The notes: generated from the sequence alone by a model not told the origin. A DNA stretch of 64,000 bases from Channa striata (GCA_033026295.1 CM065179.1:17911275-17975274); one strand, 5' to 3'; positions 39,223 through 47,875 are shown, counted from the first letter of the stretch. Numbers and translations: made by a program.

Positions 39223-39308
39223 AAGTTTGAGAATAAGCCAGTGGTGAAAGGCAGACTTACGGTAGAGTTTTCTGGTAGGTTGTTCCAGACGGCAGACTCA
39301 TTGCTCAT
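29344..39308 (-). CDS. cbarp: VGCC beta-anchoring and regulatory protein (CBARP/BARP)
   Basis: CBARP is a single-pass plasma-membrane protein that binds the Cav-beta subunits of voltage-gated calcium channels, interferes with beta binding to Cav-alpha1 and lowers channel activity and calcium-triggered secretion in neurons and endocrine cells. Nine coding exons join on the minus strand: 39308-39261, 37810-37662, 35570-35509, 34882-34720, 34272-34101, 33591-33439, 32996-32759, 32156-31967 and 30862-29344. All are GT-AG with compatible phases and total 2694 bp, giving 897 aa (mammalian form about 700). Residues 1-29 are a short extracellular N-terminus with NES and NST glycosylation sequons, 30-52 the membrane segment, then a basic, Cys-rich border (CRRCCRGGQCC). 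The cytoplasmic part holds the family signatures ETERFLST, GRRVSFNEAALF, GRRYTLTEGDFHHLKNARLT, LRRHASLEGASPYFKIKKWK, HFQRQRAASES, LLQMDSGYASIE and RRDYSIDEKTDALFHEFLRH, ending in SPDHSPV. Most of the rest is low-complexity and probably disordered. Confidence 0.97.
31730..31800 (+). repeat. Teleost dispersed-repeat tail in a cbarp intron
   Basis: AGATTCAAGATTCAAACAAC then TTTACTGATCCCATAGGGAA and TTGTTTTGCC fits the TTTATTGATCCC-AGGGAAATT tail of common fish interspersed repeats. It lies in the last cbarp intron. The family is not assigned. Confidence 0.65.
31967..32156 (-). CDS. cbarp: cbarp exon with HFQRQRAASES / IQYIAR motifs
   Basis: 190 bp, acceptor GAGCCAG, donor GGCAG|GTATCT. It encodes SPKRRHFQRQRAASESMDQD, then HHIDLIQYIARTQDIAFRP and a Pro/Ser/Thr-rich stretch ending PPPSLGR. 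The SPKR-HHFQRQRAASES block is diagnostic for the family. Confidence 0.96.
32338..32391. repeat. (GAGT)n-(GT)n microsatellite in cbarp intron
   Basis: About seven GAGT/GGGT tetranucleotide units grading into a GT run, inside the intron between the exons at 32156 and 32759. Confidence 0.9.
32759..32996 (-). CDS. cbarp: cbarp exon with LRRHASLEGASPYFKIKKWK motif
   Basis: 238 bp, acceptor TTGCTCAG, donor AGAG|GTAATG. It starts IEVMGVGPRG, passes through a Gly/Ala/Ser-rich patch (PPAGSGAGSQGPVQQFFTKL), then the conserved RRHASLEGASPYFKIKKWKL and SSLDTRG. The RRHAS and conserved lysines match the mammalian cytoplasmic core. Confidence 0.96.
33439..33591 (-). CDS. cbarp: cbarp exon, Ser/Pro-rich linker
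   Basis: 153 bp (51 codons, phase 0 at both ends), acceptor CTCTTTAG, donor TCT|GTATGT. It encodes PMLCPLPQTALTNLS, SCALPGDALNSVVDTSF and on to STKEPSPCS. The SALPGDPYNS-type phrase of mammalian CBARP supports the placement. Being phase 0-0 it could be skipped without a frameshift. Confidence 0.88.
34101..34272 (-). CDS. cbarp: cbarp exon with YTLTEGDFHHLKNARL motif
   Basis: 172 bp, acceptor ATCGCAG, donor TTCCAG|GTGATG. It encodes YTLTEGDFHHLKNARLTHLH, then PPPALKIVTIHECDSAEN, and ends SALSIFQ. In mammals this region is near-identical, so its identity is secure. Confidence 0.96.
34720..34882 (-). CDS. cbarp: cbarp exon with RRVSFNEAALF motif
   Basis: 163 bp, acceptor CTGCTAG, donor GCAG|GTCAGA. 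It encodes EITIRVDESD, ETERFLSTGTTGRRVSFNEA and KKTQEKGR. Arg-Arg-Val-Ser (about residues 119-122) fits a basophilic kinase site. This is one of the most conserved blocks of the family. Confidence 0.95.
35509..35570 (-). CDS. cbarp: cbarp small juxtamembrane exon
   Basis: 62 bp, acceptor CAACAG|GG, donor CATG|GTAAGA. It encodes ASDDPEKTNTTYMEETQPTH, matching the EKTTTTYLDNGTHP-like segment of mammalian CBARP. It is too short to stand out as an open frame and is supported by exact phase fit on both sides. Confidence 0.9.
36781..36800. repeat. (TG)n microsatellite in cbarp intron
   Basis: A pure TG run of 20 bp in the 2-kb intron between the small juxtamembrane exon and the transmembrane exon. 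No exon or other feature is seen elsewhere in that intron. Confidence 0.9.
37662..37810 (-). CDS. cbarp: cbarp transmembrane exon
   Basis: 149 bp, acceptor CCTAAG|GAG, donor AG|GTGAGA. It encodes EIPFETEVQQDGY, a roughly 23-residue hydrophobic span (VLLLVILSIFLVATVTFISVL and on), and CRRCCRGGQCC on the cytoplasmic side. The Arg/Cys border sets the topology and could be palmitoylated (inference). Confidence 0.95.
39181..39220. repeat. (CA)n microsatellite in cbarp intron
   Basis: A pure CA run of 40 bp only about 40 bp downstream (in gene direction) of the donor of the start-codon exon at 39261. On the transcribed strand it is a TG/UG run close to a 5' splice site, an arrangement that can influence splicing through CELF/TDP-43-type binding (inference). 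Confidence 0.92.
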
Positions 39309-39333
39309 GGTCCAGGCCAAATTGAGAGTCCCC
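39261..39333 (-). CDS. cbarp: cbarp exon with start codon (extracellular N-terminus)
   Basis: The exon runs from the acceptor CTCCCAG (first base 39333) to the donor ACC|GTAAGT. It holds 25 bases of leader, then ATG at 39308-39306 and MSNESAVWNNLPENST. I chose this ATG because the frame upstream, through the 5' exon at 40247-40439, has no other ATG before an in-frame TGA. There is no signal peptide; the following membrane segment acts as a signal anchor with the N-terminus outside, as in mammalian CBARP. Confidence 0.85.
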
Positions 39334-39773
39334 CTGGGAGATAACACATGCACACACAAACACACAGAGGAAATGACTGTTACTGGAGCTGTTTGTCAAA
39401 TCACAAAGTCAGCCAGCGTATGCTGACATATTTGTTCTCTACATATAAACATAAGACACAACCTGTCTGAATAATAAAGAATGTCTGGATGGTCCCCTAT
39501 ACACGCCAATGTCAGCTAACAAGGCGAGATAACATTTATGTCACGCTGTGAGTAATGTGATAGAAGATATTTCCTGCAGCAGAAAAATCTCACATCTCAC
39601 ACAGGCATGAAAGACTGCAAGAAAAAGCAAAAATCCTAACGTATGTGTGTACAGTGTATGTTTGTAAGCATGCGTTAAATCCCACAGGAGACACAAATAT
39701 TAGCATTTCGACTACAAATCATCACTTCTGATTCCCTATCATCCTTAAAACTCACTATCTACCTCCCACGCAT

Positions 39774-39774
<1 letters not shown>

Positions 39775-39809
<35 letters not shown>

Positions 39810-39982
39810 ACGCAGAGGAGAGAGAATCACCAGCTCTTACTAAACACTGGCTCCAGCAGCTGACTTCCACTACCGTTGTTGCTGCTATGCGTTCACTTTT
39901 ACAGATCATAGCCCTTAATACTGCTGCTGTTCCAAACACCCACACGCTCACACACACACACACACACACTCACACACACACC
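39775..39982. repeat. Pair of CA microsatellites in cbarp 5' intron
   Basis: Two interrupted CA arrays, at about 39775-39811 and 39949-39982, within the intron between the 5' UTR exon (40247-40439) and the start-codon exon. Confidence 0.88.
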
Positions 39983-40246
39983 CAGGAAAGATCTACTCAC
40001 CCAGTAGGGGAGAAGCAACATGCCAGCAGCACTCAGCACTCCTTGCTCGCCTGCCAGCCACTGCAGCATTCAACTTCAGCACCACAATCTGTAAGCTATT
40101 GCTGAGCTCTCAGCTATCAGCTAATTCCTCGCTTCTACCGTCCAAGCATGAAAACTGTTACGGGAAACATGCCGTGTCGTGACCAGAAAGCTTTCCTTTG
40201 CAGCACCTAACCCACATCCTGCTTTCTAACAGCCCAGTAGTCTTAC

Positions 40247-40439
40247 CCTGATGGAGGGCAGTGTGCAGCAGCAGCTTGGATGTGTGTGTGTGTCAGGCTG
40301 TGGCTCAAGAGTCTCCTCCTCAGCTCCCTCACTGCATCCTCAGCCCACCCAGCCCACAGAGCCTGAGCAGCAGCAGCAGCAGTTCCCCCTCAGGGCCGGC
40401 CCGATGGCCTGGGAGCGACGGGTCGGCGGTGCAGCATGG
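40247..40439 (-). other. cbarp: Probable cbarp 5' UTR exon with upstream ORF
   Basis: A strong acceptor (TTTGTTAACAG, exon starting 40439) and donor (CATCAGG|GTAAGA, exon ending 40247) delimit 193 bp of GC-rich sequence. It contains a (CTG)5 run (about 40368-40383 read on the minus strand) and a 15-codon ORF (40437-40390) starting two bases after the acceptor. The frame of that ORF, after its TGA, runs open into the main cbarp frame. No transcript evidence is available. Confidence 0.6.
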
Positions 40440-40477
40440 CTGTTAACAAACAGCAGAATGACTGGTCCATCAGTCAC

Positions 40478-40478
<1 letters not shown>

Positions 40479-40509
<31 letters not shown>
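40479..40509. repeat. (TG)n microsatellite next to cbarp 5' exon
   Basis: A pure TG run of 31 bp located 40 bp upstream, in gene direction, of the acceptor of the 5' UTR exon. It reads CA on the cbarp strand, close to the expected branch-point region. Confidence 0.92.
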
Positions 40510-40511
<2 letters not shown>

Positions 40512-41056
40512 GTTTTACATTACATAAGCATTCAACAAATGCACTTCACAGACAGGCATCCCTCCAAGTAATCATGATCTTAGCAATTACTGTATTTATT
40601 GGCTGCTTCATGAAAAAATAAATTAGACACAAATTACATATTGGGTTTTTTTAAAGCACAAAGACAAATCTATATCACTGTTTGGATTGAATGAAATTAT
40701 AACCTACACTGTGGGACAAATGACAGGTCGTCTGACTGGCTTTTCTCAGTTCAACATCAAGAAATATAGTAAAATAAAAATCTCCGAATGGATAAGCTAT
40801 AAAAGCACATTTAGCACCACACCTGCTCACTTCTGTGGTGCTGCCAAACCCAAAGATTGCGTTATTGATTATCGGGCTGAGCAGATGGTAAGACATCGAT
40901 GTCCCAGCCACGCAATATCCCGTCACGCTTAACAACATTTCGGCAGCTTCGTTGTCCTGCTTCTTTCCATAGCTCCATAATCAGCTACCATAATCAGCCA
41001 CTCTACCAAACCCGCCTCAGACCATGACTCATTCGGGATCTTACAATTAAAATAGA

Positions 41057-41118
41057 AAACAGTTGCACTAACGGCAGCGTCGCGTTTTTATTGCTTGGTA
41101 ACGTTAGTGCAACTGTTT
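41057..41118. repeat. 17-bp perfect inverted repeat with 28-nt spacer
   Basis: The arm 41057-41073 (AAACAGTTGCACTAACG) is the exact reverse complement of 41102-41118. The spacer is GC-richer. It lies in the presumed first cbarp intron, about 290 bp from the likely first exon. It could form a stable hairpin or be the ends of a very short element. Confidence 0.85.
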
Positions 41119-41403
41119 CCCCGGAACCAAATACTGAACATCGGTTCTGGCACTGGCAGCTGTTTCCTTGTGGTTTAGCTGAAAAAAAAAAATAGTGCCA
41201 GAAAATCACTTTACATTACGTGGTAGAATAAAGCTGATAACACACTTGGACACACACACACACGAAAACCCTTCTACACCATAAGCAGCGCATCGATCTT
41301 AATAATCATCATAGTGATGTGGAACAATCGCCGCGGGTTTCTCGTGAGTCCGCTGACCGACAGACGATCTGCAGGCAGGACATGCAGCCAAGGCAGCACT
41401 CAC

Positions 41404-41500
41404 CCACCTAACGGGTCTGCTCCGGGCAGGGCTGGAGAGGGAGGCCGGCAGCACCAAAGTCCGCCGTCAACACTTTAATGTGGCTTTTCGAGCTAAAACT
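41404..41500 (-). other. cbarp: Possible first non-coding exon of cbarp
   Basis: The minus strand ends here in AGGTGG|GTGAGT, a near-ideal splice donor (41403-41402), preceded by GC-rich sequence of first-exon type. The 5' boundary is not defined by the sequence, and 41500 is only indicative. If real, it would splice to the acceptor at 40439. Confidence 0.4.
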
Positions 41501-42276
41501 ATTTATGAATGAAACCCCGCGGTTTAGGCCACGCCCACCACACGGTTAGCGGGGCGTCACGTGACTCAAGGGGGTAAAGCAAAGGCTGCGTGATTGAAAA
41601 TATAGCACAAGCCCTACTTTTGTTATGTGCATTTTAATAACTGTAAACCTGTCCAGTGCTGTTATCACCCGTTTTTGTATGCAGTCGCTTTCGTGCAGCT
41701 GTAGAGGACGAGGCGGACACAGGCTCAGATGTATTTTAGACTTTAGTCTTTTTTAGTTTGGGAGGCCAAAACACATGTGGCATGTAGGACCAACACCAGA
41801 ACAGCGACTGTGTCCAACTGTGAGATATTAGTAATGATTTTGGCCCCATCTACTGGCGATGTACGTTTAGCAGTTTCATACACCAACAAATGTGAATGTG
41901 GGGCCGTCGTCTTTTTTATCCATCGAAGCCCAAATGTTTTCCTACTGAAAACCATCCAGAATAAAAATAAAATCACGCTGTTTCAAAGACAATTTGTTAA
42001 ATTATAGTATTCGTTTAGTCTATTTAGTCGCTAACACTACTGTAAATGGCTTCACTCGTTAACCCACAGTAAATTGAACCTACCCGATTTGTTGCCTGGA
42101 CGTCTCGTGTTGCGTTCCTAAAGACTACGTTACCCTGGAGCCTTTGCGCCACCGTAAAGCCTCATGGGTAGGTTACAAACGTCCTTGTCCGACGAAGCGC
42201 ACATCGACCGTCCTGACGCTAGGGCTCGGGCATCTCTGTCATTTACATTTACTGAAACAAAAGCAGATTTTCAGAC
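41410..42276. promoter_or_regulatory. Head-to-head promoter region of cbarp and atp5f1d
   Basis: The inferred cbarp first exon and the atp5f1d start codon point away from each other across this interval. It contains a perfect palindromic E-box GTCACGTGAC (41556-41565), a CACGCCCACC GC-box-like site (about 41531-41540) and several CpG-bearing clusters at both edges (41330-41560 and 42090-42230). No TATA box is apparent near atp5f1d, as expected for a housekeeping gene. Confidence 0.55.
41842..41858 (-). promoter_or_regulatory. CTCF-like motif upstream of atp5f1d
   Basis: The minus strand reads CGCCAGTAGATGGGGCC; CCAGTAGATGGG matches the CTCF core CCASYAGRKGGC at 11 of 12 positions. It lies inside the shared promoter interval. 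Binding is not shown. Confidence 0.4.
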
Positions 42277-42393
42277 ATGATGGCAGCAAGATTTCTCCGC
42301 CGTGCGGTGCCTGTGCTGAGGCAAGCTCGCTCCTACGCCGAAGTAGCCTCCAGTGCTCCGCAGATGTCCTTCACTTTCGCCTCCCCGACACAG
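42277..42393 (+). CDS. atp5f1d: atp5f1d exon 1 (transit peptide)
   Basis: 39 codons from ATG ATG to ...ASPTQ, with donor ACACAG|GTGATG in phase 0. The Arg-rich start and the downstream MSFTFASPTQ, identical to the mammalian mature start region, fix the frame. Confidence 0.96.
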
Positions 42394-45300
42394 GTGATGC
42401 TAGCTTGCTAATGTTAGCGGTACTGGCTAGGCTTCTCGGGCCCAGCTAGCTGGACTGTGAACTTAGTGCGGCGTGAAATGGACCCTCACGTTTTGAGGAA
42501 AGGTTCTTGTCCCCTTGCACAGTCTGCTTCTATTGCTGCACACAGTATTGGGTTTAATGCAGGCGTGCAGTGTACACACATGCTCTGCGAGTAATAGGTA
42601 TGGTTAGCTAGCTAACGTTAGCCAACCTAGCTGTCATTCAATGTCTTTGGCCAACAGTGTGACAGAATGTTCCACTAAAGCTTTGATTTTTTTCTGGGTC
42701 ACTAACGTTCAGGTGCGTTTCTTTGCGTGTGTTCGAGCGCCTTACGTTTCCTTTAGTACAGATCCGTTGACGTATGTTATGTACAGAGCTCTCTAACCTT
42801 GACGGTCTTATTAGTGGTTTGACTGCTGCGCCCCAGTAATGGGTTTTAGTATATTCACTCTTCAGTTTCATACAGTGTTGGAGATATATTTCTTACTCTG
42901 CTGCAGATCAGGTTTGTTGGATGGAGGATTACATGTATTGACAACCAAAACTGATGAGCAATACTGAATGCATTTAAAATGGATGCTGTATCATATTCTT
43001 CTGATTATTGATAAAGCCCAAATCAAATTAGGTAGCTGCATTTTTGATCTATCACTACTTGTTTTTTGTGGAACTGTGGCAGGGCTGTTTACACGTCACT
43101 GAACGTATCCGTCCATCTCATTTCCAATCTCCAGGTTTTTTTCAAAGATGCCAGTGTGAAACAAGTGGATGTGCCCACACTTACTGGTGTGTTCGGTATC
43201 CTCCCAGCTCACGTACCAACCCTGCAGGTGCTCAGGCCCGGCGTTGTCACAGTCATCAGTGACGATGGCTCCTCTGTCAAATACTTTGGTAAGTTTGTGC
43301 TTTTACAAAATCTAACCGCAACAAAAAAGGAAAAACGGTGGACAACTTTCCAGGGTGTTAATTTAATTTTTTTATTGCAGAATAATAAAATCCTTTGTCT
43401 ATGCTTGGATTTAAAGTACTTGAATATGATGTGTGTAAACCCCCATGTCATATTATTGGTAAATAGTTCTGCTGTTAACCCAGACTTGACAGTATGTCTG
43501 TGTGTCAAACTTAAGCAGTTTTTACATGTTGAACTCTAGACAATGGACCTTATTCACCAACAACTCAAAAAAAAAAGTTTAATCAAGAAAGGTTTTAGTA
43601 TTCACTAATCTTTGCTTATTTGGGATTAGTCGGTAAGTTTGGGAAGTGTGAGGCTACTTTATGTCTGGTGTCAAGTCCTCAACCAGCAAGTTCATGTGGC
43701 TGTTCTTGACTTCCTCTACGTTTCTGTTCAGTGTCTGTGTGAGAGGCCTGTGTGTGCACGCATCCCTGCAGTCTCATGCCCTTGACAGTAGCTGAGCATT
43801 TTCCCAGCTAAATACTACAGGAACAACTAGAACTTGCTTTCAACTTACAAGGACGACAAGATTCTTAATCATAAAATATAGGTGCCACAATCTAGGAGCA
43901 CATCACCAGCGGTGGGACGACACGTCAATGTACTCGATTACAAAAAGAAATTATTTTACGAAATGTGCATCAATGCGTTAAATGTTGGACTAGAAATTAA
44001 TGGTGCACAAAGATTCAGTACCTGGGACAATAAAGGACTTACCTTGGAGTGTGCAGATTTAGTATTATAGGTTAACTAGAGTCCAAAAATATTTGTCTTG
44101 TGTCGTCAAGACACCAATGATATTAAGAAAATAAACTTTTGGAGCAGCTTCTTCTCTCTGAGTATAAGCAAGAGCAGAGCTCAATCAAGTGTCCCTGTGT
44201 GCATCAGAGAGGGAGCACTGAGCTAAGGAAATGCAGACTGCACCCCATTCCTTTAACTTGAATAGCAGAAGCTCTTGCTTTAATTATATTGTATAGAGGC
44301 TTTTTAATAGCCTGTAAAACACAGATTACCAGTTAAGACCAGTTACCTATTTTTGGGGGGAGGAAAATGCCCTGCATTACATACTTTGAATATAATAATT
44401 CAATTCTAAATGATTGATGACTTAAAATTATAATTTTTAGTTAAGACAGAGACAGATGGCGTGTTATGAAAAAAGTATGCCGCTAAGATGGAGAGAAATG
44501 TTGCATTTACAGGTCAGAAGAAAACAAAATAAGCCATTCCTGATATGAAACTTTAATACTCATTAACACATTTCTGTTTTCATATGCTGCTCCTCTGGGA
44601 CATTTAGAGTGATAATCACAAATTATTTTTGACCCTTTTAAAATTTAATCATCTTGAAATTTAATTTGTAAGTTCTGTCTACTAACCTCCGCTCAATAAT
44701 CCAGAATCATAATCAGAAATCTGTTTATTTCCAGGTACAGTTAAGTACGTTTAACAGTACTAGGAATTTGTATTGGTTTCAGGTACAAACACAAAATCTA
44801 CAAAAACTAAAGGTGCAAAGGTTTGACACCATATGAAACATGTACAGAACCCGGTTTTAATGGACCAGAGCCTCTTGCCAAAGGGGAGGGGTGGAAACAG
44901 TTTGTCTAATTCCAAAGTGGAAACAAAACTTTTTGCAAATGTATCAAGAACAAAACATTGTAATCTTTCAAGTGCATTCATAGTTCTTAAAGCCATCGTA
45001 GTCTTGCAATTTGCCAGACTATGATGTGGTTTGTTAGGATATTTTAATGACCCCGCCTGTGGAAATTGGTCATGATGAGAGGGGGAACTTGCTCTTCTCA
45101 GCCTATGCAGAAAGCGGAAATGCTGCTGAACTTTTGTCAGTAGTGTAGGGGTGTGGGCCTGGTTCTATACGTGTCTTATGGAAATTTTAAACAATCAATG
45201 ATGATACCTGACCCTATCTTAGACTGCCACAGCAAAGGGTCTGAATTCTTTGGTTAGACATGTCAGTTTTTTTAATGAATTTGAAATATTTTTATAAACT

Positions 45301-47137
45301 TTTTTTGTCATTATGGTTTAATTCAAATCCAATTGTTGGTGTAAAATGTTTTTGAAGCAACTGTATATGAAGGCTGAATACTGTGCAAATAGATTTATTT
45401 TTATTACAAAATCTGTCTAAATATTTTAGTAGAGGAACATTTGTTTAAAATTTACATGTATGCATCTTGAGTTATACTTGGGGGTTGTTGTGTGTTTGTG
45501 TACAGTGAGCAGTGGGTCTGTAACGGTCAACGCCGATTCTTCAGTGCAGCTGCTCGCTGAGGAGGCTGTTTCCTTGGACCAGCTGGACGTTACAGTGAGT
45601 AAAATGTCTCCTTCACGTCAGTTATGCAGACAGTAGAACAGCAACTTTTCTAATGTTAACCACCAGGACCACATACGATTGACAGTCTGAACCAGTGGTT
45701 TTAACAACTTTTTATATCAGATGCAATTTTGCAAATAATTTGGCACATTGGTGATGTCACAATTGTTGCGTCAGTGTAATGAAATCCTACATTTGACAGG
45801 TTTTTAGCATTTACCATTATCAAGATACATTTCTGCATTGAAATGTTATTTTAAAAAAACTGTTGGCTTTCACTTCCTCTAACCAGTAAATTCCTGTGTT
45901 TTATTTCTCAGTTGCTTTAGTTATCATTGTTAATGTTTTTAGTCTGGTTGGTTGTTTTTGTTTGTTTCTGCTTTTTCTGATTTACAAAAAACACAGAATT
46001 ACATTTTGCCTTGTCGCATGCAGTAATTCTTTGTATCCTGTGATGTCCTTCAGTGTTTAGTCCTGAGCTGTTCTGTTGGTCTGCATTTAGTTTTGGATTT
46101 TGATTTGACCACTAAAGATGGACAAGCAAAAACTAATGTCTGGTTTTATATAATTATTTTGATGCGTTTATTAAGTTTGTAGCTGCAGGGTTCATGTAAC
46201 AGAAACTGCTCTTTGAACCCACGCTAGATTTCTTTTCCTCTCATTGTGATGCACCGTGCTGATGCGCTCCTCCGAGCTGATGATTATTCCACTGATCACT
46301 GTGGCAGTTAAACTTCAGCGTTGAGTGTCTTGGTAATGCTAGGCTTTGTTTCGATGCTCATGCATTAGAGCTGTCTGACCTTGGGCAATGGCAGTTACAC
46401 TGTAAATGTGTGTTGTGTAGTTTTTTGAACATGTACAATAAATAAAAAATGTATTTTTTCCCTCCCCGTCATCTTCCACTCTATGGTAACAATGCACACA
46501 GGTCCACACTGTTAATAAGGAGGGAAAGGTCAGTCACTGTTGAGTTATAGCAGATGTGTCAAATCCCTACTGGGAGACCTTTAACTTCCAGCTATGTTTG
46601 GCATTTCTCGTTTCTAATCGCTACTGTGACAAATGGAGCTTTCACAAGAGGCAGTAGGAATTTTCTCTGCTCATCTTTCTTCCCACTTTTCACTGGTTCA
46701 TGTTCAACTTTGGTGTTGTGACTCTTTACACCCCATTAACCTCTGATGGGTTTTGGGAGGATTGGAGTCAGTAAAGGTCTTTGACCTGTTTGGTTTTGAT
46801 TCAGGTATTGCTTGGTGAAAAACCTCGGATTTTAAACCCATCTTTGGTATTCAGGAAGAGGCAGTTATAGATCACACAAAAATGTAACCTATTTTTAGGA
46901 TGTTTAAAAAGCTTGTGTTCTAGTAATATAATAATCGTAATTATTGGCTTCAGCATTTGCTTCCTTGCATTGTAATTTATTATTCATCGGTTTAACCCAT
47001 TTGTTTATTTTTAGGCTGCCAGGGCCAACCTGGAGAAGGCCCAGTCTGACTTGGCCAGCACATCTGATGAAGCAGCAAGGGCAGAAGTTCTGATCAGCAT
47101 AGAGGCCAACGAGGCCATCGTCAAGGCCCTGGAGTAG
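42277..47137 (+). CDS. atp5f1d: Mitochondrial ATP synthase F1 subunit delta
   Basis: This subunit (bacterial epsilon homologue) sits at the foot of the central rotor stalk of F1Fo ATP synthase in the mitochondrial matrix, joining gamma to the c-ring. Four coding exons join on the plus strand: 42277-42393, 43135-43288, 45506-45594 and 47015-47137, all GT-AG, with phases fitting, giving 160 aa (human 168). Residues 1 to about 20 (MMAARFLRRAVPVLRQARSY) are an Arg-rich, acid-free mitochondrial presequence. Residues about 30-110 form the beta-sandwich (MSFTFASPTQVFF, VDVPTLTGVFGILPAHVPTL, VLRPGVVTV, VSSGSVTVNADSSVQLLAEE). Residues about 115-160 form the C-terminal helix pair (AARANLEKAQSDL, ARAEVLISIEANEAIVKALE). 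Two ATGs occur in tandem at the start; either could initiate. The introns hold no other gene; intron 2 carries a repeat at 44705. Confidence 0.98.
43135..43288 (+). CDS. atp5f1d: atp5f1d exon 2 (beta-sandwich, first half)
   Basis: 154 bp, acceptor TCTCCAG, donor TTTG|GTAAGT. It encodes VFFKDASVKQVDVPTLTGVF, then GILPAHVPTLQVLRPG and DDGSSVKYF. Confidence 0.97.
44705..44800 (+). repeat. Teleost dispersed-repeat tail in atp5f1d intron 2
   Basis: The string AATCATAATCAGAAATCTGT, then TTATTTCCAGGTAC and ACTAGGAATTTGTATTGGTT, follows the AATCAGAATC-TTTATTG-CCAAGTA-AAGGAATTTG pattern of a common fish interspersed repeat. The family is not assigned. Confidence 0.65.
45506..45594 (+). CDS. atp5f1d: atp5f1d exon 3 (beta-sandwich, second half)
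   Basis: 89 bp, acceptor TGTACAG, donor ACA|GTGAGT. It encodes SSGSVTVNADSSVQLLAEEA then VSLDQLDVT, almost identical to the mammalian segment. Confidence 0.97.
47015..47137 (+). CDS. atp5f1d: atp5f1d exon 4 (C-terminal helices, stop)
   Basis: 41 codons after acceptor TTTTTAG: AARANLEKAQSDLASTSDEA through EANEAIVKALE, then TAG at 47135-47137. Confidence 0.97.
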   Translation, partial: AARANLEKAQSDLASTSDEAARAEVLISIEANEAIVKALE

Positions 47138-47640
47138 ACCTGTGGTAGGACACCTCGCCTTCAGCACCGTGATCTCAATATCACTTCTGTAACTTGTTTA
47201 TGTCATGAAGTATGCATCTCCTTATTTTGAAATGACAATGAGCTAGTAAAAATGTCCCTTTATCAGAAATTAACGGTTATAAATTTTTAGTAAATCAAAG
47301 GGATGCCAACTTTTGCTCTGATAGCATTTTTAAATACACTCCTTGACCATCTTCATTACTTAAGTTAATGAAGGAAAATTCATTCTTGATAAATGTGCAT
47401 TTTTGTCATGTCAGGTTTAGGGCCAAGCATCCTTTGAATGCAGTTTCAGTATGAGGGCATGAATTGATCAAACTGAAGAGGTGCTTTTGGTTTTCTTTTT
47501 TCTCCCCTCTCTAGGTTATCTTTTGTTTTCCTGGATGGAATTCAGTCCATCTGTCTCCAGTTCAGTCACGTCAGTGTCCAGAAGATTCCATGCTTGCTTT
47601 GTACAGTGGATGAAATAAAAAATAAATTTATTTGGAATTA
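47138..47640 (+). other. atp5f1d: atp5f1d 3' UTR with probable intron
   Basis: Nine to ten bases after the stop codon is a possible donor (CTGTG|GTAGGA, about 47147). A very strong pyrimidine tract and acceptor (TTTTTCTCCCCTCTCTAG) ends at 47514. The short exon that follows carries AATAAA signals at 47614-47619 and 47621-47626. So the transcript probably ends about 47640 after removing a roughly 370-bp UTR intron; if unspliced, the whole interval is UTR. Confidence 0.55.
47614..47626 (+). terminator. atp5f1d: Polyadenylation signals of atp5f1d
   Basis: Two nearly overlapping AATAAA hexamers, followed within 30 bp by a T/G-containing stretch (TTTATTTGG, GTGGACATGGTGTTTTT). The position suits an end of transcript at about 47640. 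Confidence 0.75.
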
Positions 47641-47875
47641 AGTGGACATGGTGTTTTTCTGTATTAGCCTTCCCCTGCTAGGATTAATAATCAATACAGT
47701 CCAATTGACTTGACTTTTGTTAGTTTACCGTCTTTGGTGTAAAGAGACTCAGTTCATTACCTTAGCGCAGGCACATGTACCTTTACAAAACACTTACCCC
47801 TGAGCAGACTTATGTGGAAAAGACAACCCAAACCAAGATTTGGTTTGCACATTATCTAAAAAGTGAGTTTTTTTG

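Noticed and set aside
42144..42449. 101-codon plus-strand frame overlapping atp5f1d exon 1
   Set aside because: Out of frame with the genuine MMAARFLRR start and continues past the exon donor; a shadow of the real exon.
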